Of a stretch of DNA of 64,000 bases, positions 41,434 through 50,375 are shown piece after piece. The DNA lies in NCBI RefSeq assembly GCF_047553045.1, contig NZ_CP180208.1, positions 496,001 through 560,000 of the forward strand. Reading direction: 5' to 3'. Each line of letters opens with the position of its first letter. Position 1 is the first letter of the stretch. Below the pieces are notes generated by a model, which had not been told where the DNA came from, ran no database searches, and saw only the letters and a list, made by a program, of their open reading frames with translations. The translations under genes were made by a program, and so were the position numbers. Source of the DNA: Sphingomonas_L flavalba_A (GTDB lineage: Bacteria; Pseudomonadota; Alphaproteobacteria; Sphingomonadales; Sphingomonadaceae).

Positions 41434-44352
41434 ATGGGTATCGAAGGCCAGGACTTCAGTTTCGTCGAAGGCGCCAGCCCTTCGTTCGTCGAGGCGCTCT
41501 ACCGCCGCTATGTCGCCGACCCGACGTCGGTAGATGCCGGCTGGCGCGCGTGGTTTTCCGGGCTGGAGGCCGTGCATGACGGGCCGAGCTGGAAGCGGGA
41601 CAACTGGCCGCCGGCCGACACCGACGCGCTGACCGCCGGGCTGGACCCGACCCAGATGGCGCCGGCGCCGGCCGCGTCGAAGCGCGATGCCCGCGCCAGC
41701 GCACCGGTAGACAGCGACGTGATCGCCCGCGCGGCGGCGGATTCGATCCGTGCCCAGATGCTGATCCGCACCTATCGTGTGCGCGGGCACCTGGCGGCGC
41801 GGCTGGACCCGCTTGGCCAGTCGAAGCTTGAGCTGCCGGCCGACCTGATGCCGGAATATCACGGCTTTTCCGGCGCCGACCTTGACCGGCCGATCTACCT
41901 GGGCGGCACGCTGGGCCTGGACTATGCGACGGTGCGCGAGATCGTCGCGATCCTGACCGCCAATTACTGCGGCTCCGTCGGCCTTGAATACATGCATATT
42001 TCCGACGTCGAGGAACGGCGGTTTCTGCAGGACCGGATGGAGGGCAAGGACAAGGAGATCGAATTCACGCCGGAAGGCAAGAAGGCGATCCTGTCCAAGG
42101 TCATTCAGGCCGAGCAGTATGAGGCGTTCCTCGGCCGCAAATATGTCGGCACCAAGCGGTTCGGCCTCGACGGCGGCGAGGCGATGATCCCGGCGCTGGA
42201 AGCGGTCATCAAATATGGCGGCCAGTACGGCGTGCGCGAGATCGTTTACGGCATGGCGCACCGCGGCCGGCTGAACGTGCTCGCCAATGTGATGGCCAAG
42301 CCGTTCCACGTCATCTTCCACGAATTTTCGGGCGGCTCGGCCAACCCCGAGGATGTCGGCGGATCGGGCGACGTCAAATACCACCTCGGCACCTCCACCG
42401 ACCGCGAGTTCGACGGGATCAGCGTCCATATGTCGCTGGTGCCGAACCCGTCGCACCTGGAAGCGGTAAACCCGGTGGTGCTGGGCAAGGCGCGCGCCCA
42501 GCACATGGTGCAGGACGAGCCGGGCACCCACGGCCGGGTGCTGCCGGTGCTGATCCACGGCGACGCGGCGTTCGCCGGCCAGGGTATCGTGTGGGAATGC
42601 CTGAGCTTTTCCGGTATTCGCGGCTACAATACCGGCGGCTGCATCCACTTCATCATCAACAACCAGATCGGTTTCACCACCAGCCCGCAATATGCGCGGT
42701 CCTCGCCCTATCCGTCGGACGTGGCGAAGGGGGTGCAGGCGCCGATCTTCCACGTCAACGGCGACGATCCCGAAGCGGTGACCTTCGCGTGCAAGATGGC
42801 GATCGAGTTCCGCCAGACCTTTGGCCGCGACATCGTCATCGACATGTGGTGCTACCGCCGCTTCGGCCACAATGAGGGCGACGAGCCGAGCTTCACCCAG
42901 CCGCTGATGTACGAACGCATCCGCAAGCACCCGAAGGTCAGTGCGGTCTATGCCGAGCGGCTGAAGGGCGAGGGCGTGGTCGACGACGCGTTCGTCGAGA
43001 AGGCGGGCGCCGATTTCGTCGCGCTGCTCGACGACGAATTCGCCGCCGCCGCCAGCTACAAGGCCAACAAGGCCGACTGGTTTACCGGTCGCTGGTCCGG
43101 CCTGCACAAGCCGGCGGACAGCGGCAGCGAGCATCGCGAGGTCAACACCGGGATCACCGCCAAGCTGTTCGACAGCCTGGGGCGGACGCTGACCACGGTG
43201 CCGGAAGGGCTGACCATCCACAAGACACTGGGTCGGATTCTCGACGCCAAGCGGGCGATGTTCAAATCCGGCAAGGGCTTCGACTGGGCGACGGCGGAGG
43301 CGCTAGCATTCGGCGCGCTGCTGTCCGAAGGCTATGGCGTCCGGCTGTCCGGCCAGGATTCCGGCCGCGGCACGTTCAGCCAGCGCCACGCGGTGTGGGT
43401 CGACCAGAAGACCGAGGCGCGTTACGTGCCGCTCGACCAGGTGCCGCACGGGCGCTTCGAGGTGCTCGACAGCCCGCTGTCGGAATTCGGCGTGCTCGGC
43501 TTCGAATACGGCTATGCGCTGGCCGACCCCAAGACGCTGGTGCTGTGGGAAGCGCAGTTCGGCGATTTCGCCAACGGCGCGCAGGTGATCATCGACCAGT
43601 TCGTCGCTTCGTCCGAAGCGAAGTGGCTGCGGGCCAACGGGTTGGTGATGCTGCTGCCGCACGGCTATGAAGGCCAGGGACCGGAGCACAGTTCCGCCCG
43701 GCTGGAGCGGTTCCTGCAACTATGCGCCAGCGACAACATGCAGGTCGCCAACTGCACGACGCCGGCGAATTATTTCCACATCCTGCGCCGGCAGAACCTG
43801 CGGACGTTCCGCAAGCCGCTGGTGATGATGACGCCGAAGTCGCTGCTGCGCCACCGGCTGGCGGTGTCCGACGCCGACGCGTTTCTGGACGACAGCGGGT
43901 TCCGTACGATTCTGCCCGACCCGAGCGGGCCGGCGGACAAGGCGGTCAGGCGGTTGGTGCTGTGTTCCGGCAAGGTCGCCTATGACCTGATCGAGGCGCG
44001 CGACGCGGCGGCGGACGAGGATATCGCCATCGTCCGCATCGAGCAGCTCTATCCGTTCCCGTGCGACGCGCTGGTCGCGCTGCTGAAACGGCTGACGGCG
44101 CTGGAAAATGTCGTCTGGTGCCAGGAGGAGCCGAAGAACAACGGCGCCTGGTTCTTCGTCGAGCCGCTGATCGAGCAGTGCCTGAAGCAGGCGGGCACCA
44201 AGCCGAAGCGGGCGCGCTATGCCGGGCGGGCGGCGTCCGCGTCGCCGGCGACCGGGCTGATGAAGCGCCACCTGGCCGAGCAGGGCGCGCTGATCGCCGA
44301 GGCGCTGGGCCATAGCGTGCGCGAAGAGATCAAGCGCCAGAAGAAAGGCTGA
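41434..44352 (+). CDS. sucA: 2-oxoglutarate dehydrogenase E1 component
   Basis: This 972-residue thiamine-diphosphate enzyme is the decarboxylating E1 of the 2-oxoglutarate dehydrogenase complex. It has the N-terminal SFVEALYRRYVADPTSVDAGW, then YGMAHRGRLNVLANVM, VWECLSFSGIRGYNTGG, the ThDP/Mg region GRDIVIDMWCYRRFGHNEGDEPSF, and the transketolase-like C-terminal QDSGRGTFSQRHAVW and LPHGYEGQGPEHSSARLERF. The start at ATG 41434 (MGIEGQDF) follows GACGAGG; the open frame before it is palindrome sequence. Confidence 0.97.
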   Translation: MGIEGQDFSFVEGASPSFVEALYRRYVADPTSVDAGWRAWFSGLEAVHDGPSWKRDNWPPADTDALTAGLDPTQMAPAPAASKRDARASAPVDSDVIARAAADSIRAQMLIRTYRVRGHLAARLDPLGQSKLELPADLMPEYHGFSGADLDRPIYLGGTLGLDYATVREIVAILTANYCGSVGLEYMHISDVEERRFLQDRMEGKDKEIEFTPEGKKAILSKVIQAEQYEAFLGRKYVGTKRFGLDGGEAMIPALEAVIKYGGQYGVREIVYGMAHRGRLNVLANVMAKPFHVIFHEFSGGSANPEDVGGSGDVKYHLGTSTDREFDGISVHMSLVPNPSHLEAVNPVVLGKARAQHMVQDEPGTHGRVLPVLIHGDAAFAGQGIVWECLSFSGIRGYNTGGCIHFIINNQIGFTTSPQYARSSPYPSDVAKGVQAPIFHVNGDDPEAVTFACKMAIEFRQTFGRDIVIDMWCYRRFGHNEGDEPSFTQPLMYERIRKHPKVSAVYAERLKGEGVVDDAFVEKAGADFVALLDDEFAAAASYKANKADWFTGRWSGLHKPADSGSEHREVNTGITAKLFDSLGRTLTTVPEGLTIHKTLGRILDAKRAMFKSGKGFDWATAEALAFGALLSEGYGVRLSGQDSGRGTFSQRHAVWVDQKTEARYVPLDQVPHGRFEVLDSPLSEFGVLGFEYGYALADPKTLVLWEAQFGDFANGAQVIIDQFVASSEAKWLRANGLVMLLPHGYEGQGPEHSSARLERFLQLCASDNMQVANCTTPANYFHILRRQNLRTFRKPLVMMTPKSLLRHRLAVSDADAFLDDSGFRTILPDPSGPADKAVRRLVLCSGKVAYDLIEARDAAADEDIAIVRIEQLYPFPCDALVALLKRLTALENVVWCQEEPKNNGAWFFVEPLIEQCLKQAGTKPKRARYAGRAASASPATGLMKRHLAEQGALIAEALGHSVREEIKRQKKG

Positions 44353-44360
44353 GCCGAGCG

Positions 44361-44843
44361 GTGACGCCGATCCTTGCCTTGCTGCTGCTGCCGGCGCCGG
44401 CGAGCGTCGACCTGGCGGCGTTCGCCTGGTTTCCGCTGAAGCCGGTGGCCGGCGAGCGCGCGGCGATCGGCGTCGCGCGGACAGCGGGCGACGACGCCGG
44501 GCGCCGGGTGGCGACATTGCAGATCGGCCGGGCCGACGGCGCCGGGGTCGACAACCCGATGCTGGTGGTCGACGCCGATTGCGCCGGCGAGCGGCTGCGG
44601 CGGGTTGAGGCGTACAGCGTCGATGCGGCGTTGACCACGGCGACGCCGGTCGACGCCGCGCTGGCCGGGGCGATGCGGGTGCCGCCGGCTTCGGACGGCG
44701 GCGGCGCCATGCTATTCGACGATTACGAGGCGCTGGGCGCGGCGTTGCGCTGGGCCTGCGACGACGATGCACTGGCGGCGGCGCGGGCGGTGCCGCTGGC
44801 GGATTTGCAGCGGAAAGACAGTTTTACCAAGCGCGGCAACTGA
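44361..44843 (+). CDS. Secreted hypothetical protein within the odh operon
   Basis: This 160-residue protein starts at GTG 44361, 8 bp after sucA, with a short signal-like hydrophobic start (MTPILALLLLPAPASVDL). The body is acidic and rich in Ala and Asp with two Cys (VDADCAGER; LRWACDDD). No domain is recognised. It sits between E1 and E2 of the 2-oxoglutarate dehydrogenase complex and must share their transcript; a metabolic link is not shown. Confidence 0.65.
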   Translation: MTPILALLLLPAPASVDLAAFAWFPLKPVAGERAAIGVARTAGDDAGRRVATLQIGRADGAGVDNPMLVVDADCAGERLRRVEAYSVDAALTTATPVDAALAGAMRVPPASDGGGAMLFDDYEALGAALRWACDDDALAAARAVPLADLQRKDSFTKRGN

Positions 44844-44865
44844 GGCGCGGAGCAGAGGACAGGAC

Positions 44866-46080
44866 ATGGCGACCGACGTGAAGGTGCCCGTGCTGGGCGA
44901 ATCGATCAGCGAAGCGACGATCGGCGAGTGGCTGAAGCAGCCCGGCGATGCGGTGAAGGCCGACGAGCCGATCGTCAGCCTGGAGACCGACAAGGTGGCG
45001 GTGGAAGTGCCGGCCCCGGTCGCCGGGGTGATGGGCGCCCATGCCGCGGCGGTCGGCGATACTGTGACCGTCGGCGCGGTGATCGCGGTGATCGAGGCGG
45101 GCGGCGGCGCTGCCGCTGCTGCCCCGGCGCCCGCCGCCGCTTCGGCGGCGGCGGTGGAGGCCAAGGCGGCCGAGCCGGAAGCGAGCGAGCGGACCCTGTC
45201 CCCGGCGGTGCGCCGCGTGGTGTTGGAAAAGGGGCTGGACCCGAGCGCGATCAAGGGCACCGGCAAGGACGGCCGGCTGACCAAGGAGGATGTGCTGCGC
45301 GCCGCCGAGGCGAAGCCCGCCGCCGCGCCGGAAGCGGAGGACGCCGCGCCCGCGCCGGCCGCCGCTGCCCCCGCCGGTGAGCGCCGCGAGGAGCGGGTGC
45401 GGATGACCCGCCTGCGCCAGACCGTCGCGAAGCGGCTGAAGGAAGCGCAGAATACCGCCGCGATGCTGACGACGTTCAACGACGTTGACATGTCGGCGGT
45501 GATGGAAGCGCGGTCGAAGTACAAGGACCTGTTCGAGAAGAAGCACGGCGTTCGGCTTGGCTTCATGGGCTTCTTCGTCAAGGCGGCCTGCCAGGCGCTG
45601 AAGGACGTGCCGGCGGTCAACGCCGCGATCGAGGGCGATGAAATCGTCTACCGCGACTATGTCGACGTGTCGGTCGCGGTGTCGGCGCCGACCGGGCTGG
45701 TCGTGCCGGTGGTGCGCGACGCGCAGACGATGTCGGTCGCCGAGATCGAGCGGACGATCGGCGATTTCGGCCGCCGCGCCAAGGACGGCACGCTGAAGAT
45801 GGAGGAGATGAAGGGCGGCACCTTCACCATTTCCAACGGCGGCGTGTTCGGATCGCTGATGTCGACGCCGATCATCAACCCGCCGCAGGCGGCGGTGCTC
45901 GGCCTGCACCGGATCGAGGACCGGCCGGTCGTTCGCGACGGGCAGGTTGTCGTCCGCCCGATGATGTATCTGGCGCTGAGCTACGACCACCGGCTGATCG
46001 ACGGCCGCGAGGCGGTGACCTTCCTCGTCGCGCTGAAGAATGCGATCGAGGACCCGACGCGGCTGCTGATCGACCTTTAA
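44866..46080 (+). CDS. sucB: 2-oxoglutarate dehydrogenase E2 (dihydrolipoyl succinyltransferase)
   Basis: This 404-residue E2 has one N-terminal lipoyl domain with the lipoylated Lys in SLETDKVAVEVP (about residue 42) and an Ala/Pro-rich linker. A peripheral subunit-binding domain follows (LSPAVRRVVLEKGLDPSAIKG, GRLTKEDV). The catalytic domain ends in YLALSYDHRLIDGREAV with the active-site His and Asp. It transfers succinyl groups to CoA. The start is ATG 44866 after AGAGGACAGGAC. Confidence 0.97.
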   Translation: MATDVKVPVLGESISEATIGEWLKQPGDAVKADEPIVSLETDKVAVEVPAPVAGVMGAHAAAVGDTVTVGAVIAVIEAGGGAAAAAPAPAAASAAAVEAKAAEPEASERTLSPAVRRVVLEKGLDPSAIKGTGKDGRLTKEDVLRAAEAKPAAAPEAEDAAPAPAAAAPAGERREERVRMTRLRQTVAKRLKEAQNTAAMLTTFNDVDMSAVMEARSKYKDLFEKKHGVRLGFMGFFVKAACQALKDVPAVNAAIEGDEIVYRDYVDVSVAVSAPTGLVVPVVRDAQTMSVAEIERTIGDFGRRAKDGTLKMEEMKGGTFTISNGGVFGSLMSTPIINPPQAAVLGLHRIEDRPVVRDGQVVVRPMMYLALSYDHRLIDGREAVTFLVALKNAIEDPTRLLIDL

Positions 46081-46124
46081 GGATTGTTGAGTGCCGCCGG
46101 TGGCGGGTGCGGAAGGAGCTTTTC

Positions 46125-47519
46125 ATGGCTGACTACGACTATGATGTCCTGGTGATCGGGGCCGGCCCCGGCGGCTATGTCGCGGCGATCCGGGCGGCGC
46201 AGCTTGGGCTGCGGACGGCGTGCGTGGAGAGCCGCGAGACGCTGGGCGGCACTTGCCTGAACGTCGGCTGCATCCCGTCCAAGGCGCTGCTCCATGCGTC
46301 CGAGCTGTATGAGGAGGCGGCGAGCGGCAAGCTGGCCAAGCTGGGCATCAACACCGGCGCGGTCAGCCTGGACCTGACCGCGATGCACGGCCAGCGCACC
46401 GAAGCGGTCAAGGGGCTGACCGCCGGCATCGCCTTCCTGTTCAAGAAGAACAAGGTCGAGTGGCTGAAGGGCCACGCCGCCTTTGCCGGCACCGACACGG
46501 TGACGATCGGCGACCGCACGGTGAAGGCGAAGAACATCGTCATCGCCACCGGATCGTCGGTCACGCCGTTGCCCGGCGTCGAGGTCGACCAGAAGGTCGT
46601 CGTCGATTCGACCGGCGCGCTGGAGCTGGGCAAGGTGCCGGGCCATCTGGTGGTGATCGGCGGCGGCGTGATCGGCCTTGAGCTGGGCAGCGTGTGGCGC
46701 CGGGTCGGCGCCAAAGTGACGGTTGTCGAGTTCCTCGACCAGTTGCTGCCCGGCATGGACGGCGAGGTCCGCAAGGAAGCCGGCCGGCTGTTCAAGAAGC
46801 AGGGCATGGAACTGAAGCTGTCGACCAAGGTCACCGGCGTGCAGGTGAAGGGCGGCAAGGCGACGCTGACCGTCGAGCCGGCGCAGGGCGGCGCCAGCGA
46901 GACGATCGAGGCCGACGCGGTGCTCGTTTCGATCGGCCGGCGGCCGAACACCGACGGGCTGGAGCTGGCGGCGGCGGGGCTGGCGACCAACCAGCGCGGG
47001 CAGATCGAGGTCGACCACCAGTTCCGCACCGCGACGCCCGGCATCTGGGCGATCGGCGACGTCGCGCCCGGCCCGATGCTGGCCCACAAGGCCGAGGACG
47101 AGGGCATCGCGGTGGCCGAGAACATCGCCGGGCTGACCGGGATCGTGAACCACGACGTGATCCCGTCCGTCGTCTACACCGCGCCGGAAATCGCCGGCGT
47201 CGGCCTGACCGAGGAGCAGGCAAAGGAGCGCGGCGAGATCAAGGTCGGCAAGTTCCCGATGGCGGCGAACAGCCGCGCCAAGACCAACCACGAGCCGGAC
47301 GGCTGGGTGAAGGTGATCGCCGACGCCAGGACCGATCGGGTACTGGGCGTGTGGATGATCGCTTCCGTCGCCGGCACGATGATTGCCCAGGCGGCGCAGG
47401 CGATGGAGTTCGGCGCGACCAGCGAGGACATCGCCTATACCTGCCACGCCCACCCGACCCATTCGGAAGCGGTGAAGGAAGCGGCGATGGCGGTGACGGG
47501 CAAGCCGATCCATATGTGA
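46125..47519 (+). CDS. lpdA: Dihydrolipoyl dehydrogenase (E3)
   Basis: This 464-residue flavoprotein reoxidises lipoamide for the 2-oxoacid dehydrogenase complexes. It has VLVIGAGPGGYVAAIRAAQLG, the redox disulfide in GGTCLNVGCIPSKALL (Cys about 42 and 47), the NAD-binding VVIGGGVIGLELGSVW, the FAD segment WAIGDVAPGPMLAHKA, and the C-terminal active-site HAHPTHSEAVKEA. The start is ATG 46125 with GGAAGGAG at 46111-46118. It is the last gene of the TCA block. Confidence 0.97.
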   Translation: MADYDYDVLVIGAGPGGYVAAIRAAQLGLRTACVESRETLGGTCLNVGCIPSKALLHASELYEEAASGKLAKLGINTGAVSLDLTAMHGQRTEAVKGLTAGIAFLFKKNKVEWLKGHAAFAGTDTVTIGDRTVKAKNIVIATGSSVTPLPGVEVDQKVVVDSTGALELGKVPGHLVVIGGGVIGLELGSVWRRVGAKVTVVEFLDQLLPGMDGEVRKEAGRLFKKQGMELKLSTKVTGVQVKGGKATLTVEPAQGGASETIEADAVLVSIGRRPNTDGLELAAAGLATNQRGQIEVDHQFRTATPGIWAIGDVAPGPMLAHKAEDEGIAVAENIAGLTGIVNHDVIPSVVYTAPEIAGVGLTEEQAKERGEIKVGKFPMAANSRAKTNHEPDGWVKVIADARTDRVLGVWMIASVAGTMIAQAAQAMEFGATSEDIAYTCHAHPTHSEAVKEAAMAVTGKPIHM

Positions 47520-47566
47520 GCGGGCGGGCCGGGGAGGCCCGCGACCGGCATTGACGGGTATTGGCG

Positions 47567-47600
47567 GATTGCCGCGCACCCTTTGGGTGCTCGCAATGAC
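47567..47600. repeat. Extragenic palindrome after lpdA
   Basis: A GGATTGC...GCAATGACGG palindrome with inner stem GCACCC/GGGTGC around TTT. Same family as the palindrome at 20262. It lies after lpdA and may act as a terminator or REP element. Confidence 0.75.
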
Positions 47601-47702
47601 GGCGGAGGCTGCGGCGGCGGGTTTTAGGGATCGACATCGTTCAGCCCGCGTTTGTCGGGGGTGGCGCCGGTACGGGCGCCCGTCGCAACGATGGAGATAC
47701 CG

Positions 47703-47993
47703 ATGAAGATGCTGCTCATCGCCGCCGCCTTTGCCCTTGGCAGCGCGGCCGTCGCGCAGGACCAGCCGGCCGCCGATGCCGAACCGGCCGCCATCGCGCC
47801 GCCGGGCGCCGCCGAGCAATTGCAGCCGCCGTCGGTGCCGGCGGGCGCGACCGTGGTGTTCAAGCCGTCCGTGCCGGTTGCGGAGGCCTATCCGGCACCG
47901 GCGCCCAAGGCCGAATACCCGTGGTGCAAGCGTGGGATGACCGACGGCTGCAAGCAGCGGCGCGATCCCGGCAACGGCCAGTCGCCGCGCTGA
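47703..47993 (+). CDS. Small secreted Pro/Ala-rich protein
   Basis: This 96-residue protein has signal peptide MKMLLIAAAFALGSAAVAQ and a mature region rich in Ala and Pro (PPGAAEQLQPPSVPAGATVVFKPSVPVAEA). It ends with a short Cys-bearing basic tail (YPWCKRGMTDGCKQRRDPG). The start at 47703 has GGAG (in ATGGAGATACCG) just upstream. No family or function is recognised. Confidence 0.65.
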   Translation: MKMLLIAAAFALGSAAVAQDQPAADAEPAAIAPPGAAEQLQPPSVPAGATVVFKPSVPVAEAYPAPAPKAEYPWCKRGMTDGCKQRRDPGNGQSPR

Positions 47994-48107
47994 TCCGGGA
48001 CCGCTGCGGGCGAGTGGCGGCGCCCTTTTCCGTCACCGCCGGGACGAGCATGGTGTGTTGTTTGAACAATACGGTTGTGCTAGCCCGGCGGGCGGGAGGG
48101 GTGGCCG

Positions 48108-49166
48108 ATGTATAGCGAATCCGATCTTGACGGTGCGGTAGCGGCCGGTGCGATCAGCGCCGAGACCGCCGCCGCGTTGCGCGCTCATGTCGAGGCGCGG
48201 CGCGCGGCGCCGCTGGTCGATGAAGAGCACTTCCGGCTGATTTCCGGGTTCAACGACATTTTCGTCGCGATTGCCGGTGGGCTGCTGCTGGTCGCGGTCG
48301 GATGGCTGGGCCGCAGCGTAATGCCCTGGCTGGGCAGCGCAGCGGTGGCCGGAGCCGCCTGGGGCCTGGCCGAGTATTTCACCCGTCAGCGGCGTATGGC
48401 CTTGCCGTCGATCCTGTTCCTGCTCGCCTTTGTCGGCGGGGTGTTCGCCACGGCGACAACGCTGCTTGGCATTGGCGACGGCGGCGGACCGGACGGCGAC
48501 AGTGCGGGAGCGCTGTTGTTCGCGCTGAGCGGCGCGATCGCGGCCGGCGCGGCCTGGCTGCACTGGCGGCGTTTCCGCGTGCCGATCACCGTCGCGGCCG
48601 GGGCGGGGGCGCTGGTGGCGATGCTGTTCGGCCTGCTGTTCGCCGTGGTGCCCGAATTCGGCGGATTCGGCATGCTGGCGCTGTTCGCGAGCGGGCTGGC
48701 GGTGTTCGCGCTGGCGATGTGGTGGGACATGTCGGACCGGTTGCGCCAGACCCGGCGGTCCGACGTCGCGTTCTGGCTGCACCTGCTGGCGGCGCCGATG
48801 CTGGTTCACCCGGTATTCCAGGCGCTGGGCGTGCTCGACAACAAGGCGACGATGGTGACCGGCGTTGTCGTCCTCCTGCTGTATGCCGCGATCGGCGCGG
48901 TCGCGCTGGCGATCGACCGGCGGGCGCTGATGGTGTCGGCGCTGGCCTATGTCATCGCGGCGCTGAGCGGGCTGGTCCGCGATCTGGGCGCGATCAGTTT
49001 GAGCACCGCGATTACCGCGCTGATCATCGGGTCGGCGCTGCTGCTGCTGTCCGCCTTCTGGCACGGTGCGCGGGCGGCGGTGCTGGGGCTGCTGCCGCCG
49101 GAGCTGCGCGACCGCCTGCCCCCGGCCGGCGCGACGGTGGTGTCGGCGCGAACCGGTGCCGCTTGA
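48108..49166 (+). CDS. Multi-pass membrane protein, unknown function
   Basis: This 352-residue protein has a short N-terminal cytoplasmic region (MYSESDLDGAVAAGAISAETAAALRAHVEAR), reminiscent of the start of DUF2157/DUF4401-type membrane proteins. About ten hydrophobic helices follow, and the C-terminal tail is LLPPELRDRLPPAG. No catalytic motif is evident. Its stop lies inside a short sequence related to the dispersed repeat near 63.1 kb. Confidence 0.75.
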   Translation: MYSESDLDGAVAAGAISAETAAALRAHVEARRAAPLVDEEHFRLISGFNDIFVAIAGGLLLVAVGWLGRSVMPWLGSAAVAGAAWGLAEYFTRQRRMALPSILFLLAFVGGVFATATTLLGIGDGGGPDGDSAGALLFALSGAIAAGAAWLHWRRFRVPITVAAGAGALVAMLFGLLFAVVPEFGGFGMLALFASGLAVFALAMWWDMSDRLRQTRRSDVAFWLHLLAAPMLVHPVFQALGVLDNKATMVTGVVVLLLYAAIGAVALAIDRRALMVSALAYVIAALSGLVRDLGAISLSTAITALIIGSALLLLSAFWHGARAAVLGLLPPELRDRLPPAGATVVSARTGAA

Positions 49167-49178
49167 ACAGGACAGCCT

Positions 49179-49523
49179 CTATTCCGCGACCAGTTTGAGC
49201 AGGCGGCGTTCGACCGGGGCGAGGACCGGGCCGAGGCTGTGGCCGCGGCGCAGTACGGCGCCCGCTTCCCCGATCAGCGCCCACATGCCCTGGCGGTTGC
49301 GCAGCGCCGGGCGCTTCTCGATCCGGAATTCCGGGCGTTCGGCCGCGCGGCGGAAGGCGGAGAACACGGCGGCGTCGCGGCCGAGGTCGATGGCATAGTC
49401 GCGCCAGTGGCCGGCGGCGACCATCCGCCCGTAAAGATCGAGGATGCGGTTCAGTTCGGTCCGGTCGAACACCGTCTGCACCGCGCCGCCGCGGCTGACG
49501 GGGAACGGCGTGACGTTGCTCAC
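49179..49523 (-). CDS. DUF2794 domain-containing protein
   Basis: This 114-residue protein reads FDRTELNRILDLYGRMVAAGHWRDYAIDLGRDAAVFSAFRRAAERPEFRIEKRP, which is the DUF2794 signature found across alphaproteobacteria. It has no known function, no signal peptide and no membrane helix. It starts with GTG 49523, which overlaps the cysE stop (GTGA), so the two are coupled. Confidence 0.85.
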   Translation of the reverse strand: MSNVTPFPVSRGGAVQTVFDRTELNRILDLYGRMVAAGHWRDYAIDLGRDAAVFSAFRRAAERPEFRIEKRPALRNRQGMWALIGEAGAVLRRGHSLGPVLAPVERRLLKLVAE

Positions 49524-50218
49524 CCGAACAGGTCTTGCCGGTCGGGTCCGTCGTCGGGCGCGGTGGCCTTCAACGCGTCGAACTTCCTTTCGAGCGCGTC
49601 GATTTCGGCGCGCATCGCCTCCAGCCGCTGGGCGAGCGGGTCCATCACCTCGCTGCACGGCGTGCCGTAGGGCATGAAAGCCTTCTGCTTCTCGCGCGCG
49701 TCGACCGGCATCGGCCGGGCGGGGATGCCGACCATGACCGCGCCGGGCGCCACGTCCTTCGTCACCACCGCGTTGGCACCGATGCGGGCGCCGGCGCCGA
49801 CGGTGATCGGGCCGAGGATGGCGACGCCGAGGCTGACGATCACGCCGTCTTCCAGCGTCGGGTGGCGCTTGCCGCCTTCGCCGTTGGCCGGATTGGTGCC
49901 GCCGAGCGTCGCGCCCTGATAGATGGTGACGTTGTCGCCGATCTCCGCCGTCTCGCCGACGACGACGAAGCCATGGTCGATGAACAGATTGCGGCCGATC
50001 TTCGCGCCGGGGTGGATGTCGATCGCGGTCAGGAAGCGCGCTATGTGGTTGACCATGCGCGCGAGGAAATAAAGTTCGCCGACGAACAACCAATGGGCGA
50101 CGCGGTGCAGGCCGACGGCCAGCACGCCGGGGTAAAGCAGCACTTCCCAGCGCGAGCGGGGCGCGGGATCGCGCGCCTTGATGGAATCCAGAAATCGGGT
50201 CAGCGCATTCGCCAACAT
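49520..50218 (-). CDS. cysE: Serine O-acetyltransferase (EpsC/CysE type)
   Basis: This 232-residue hexapeptide-repeat acyltransferase has an N-terminal helical part, then IDIHPGAKIGRNLFIDHGFVVVGETAEIGDNVTIYQGATLGG, GEGGKRHPTLEDGVIVSLGVAILGPITVGAGARIGANAVV and VPPGAVMVGIPARP-like DVAPGAVMVGIPARP. It acetylates serine for cysteine synthesis. The shorter N-terminus and long C-terminal tail match the EpsC subgroup. It is divergent from a TauE-type exporter. Confidence 0.93.
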   Translation of the reverse strand: MLANALTRFLDSIKARDPAPRSRWEVLLYPGVLAVGLHRVAHWLFVGELYFLARMVNHIARFLTAIDIHPGAKIGRNLFIDHGFVVVGETAEIGDNVTIYQGATLGGTNPANGEGGKRHPTLEDGVIVSLGVAILGPITVGAGARIGANAVVTKDVAPGAVMVGIPARPMPVDAREKQKAFMPYGTPCSEVMDPLAQRLEAMRAEIDALERKFDALKATAPDDGPDRQDLFG

Positions 50219-50375
50219 GCTTCTCCTGCCCTGTGCGGCGCCAATCTAGGTTCGTGCGTTTCCTATTGCCAGAGTGTCGGCGCAAGCGGTTTTGGGCGGC
50301 GACAAGCCCTTCTATCTTGCCCTGAGGCGCCAAGACATCGCAGAACGGGGGCGCGTCGTCGCCAGAGGAGACCGA

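Noticed and set aside
41368..43221. 617-codon open frame on the minus strand opposite sucA
   Set aside because: Shadow of sucA third-position GC; composition and lack of motifs argue against a gene.
46077..47819. 580-codon open frame on the minus strand opposite lpdA
   Set aside because: Antisense shadow of lpdA with Arg/His-rich low-complexity sequence.
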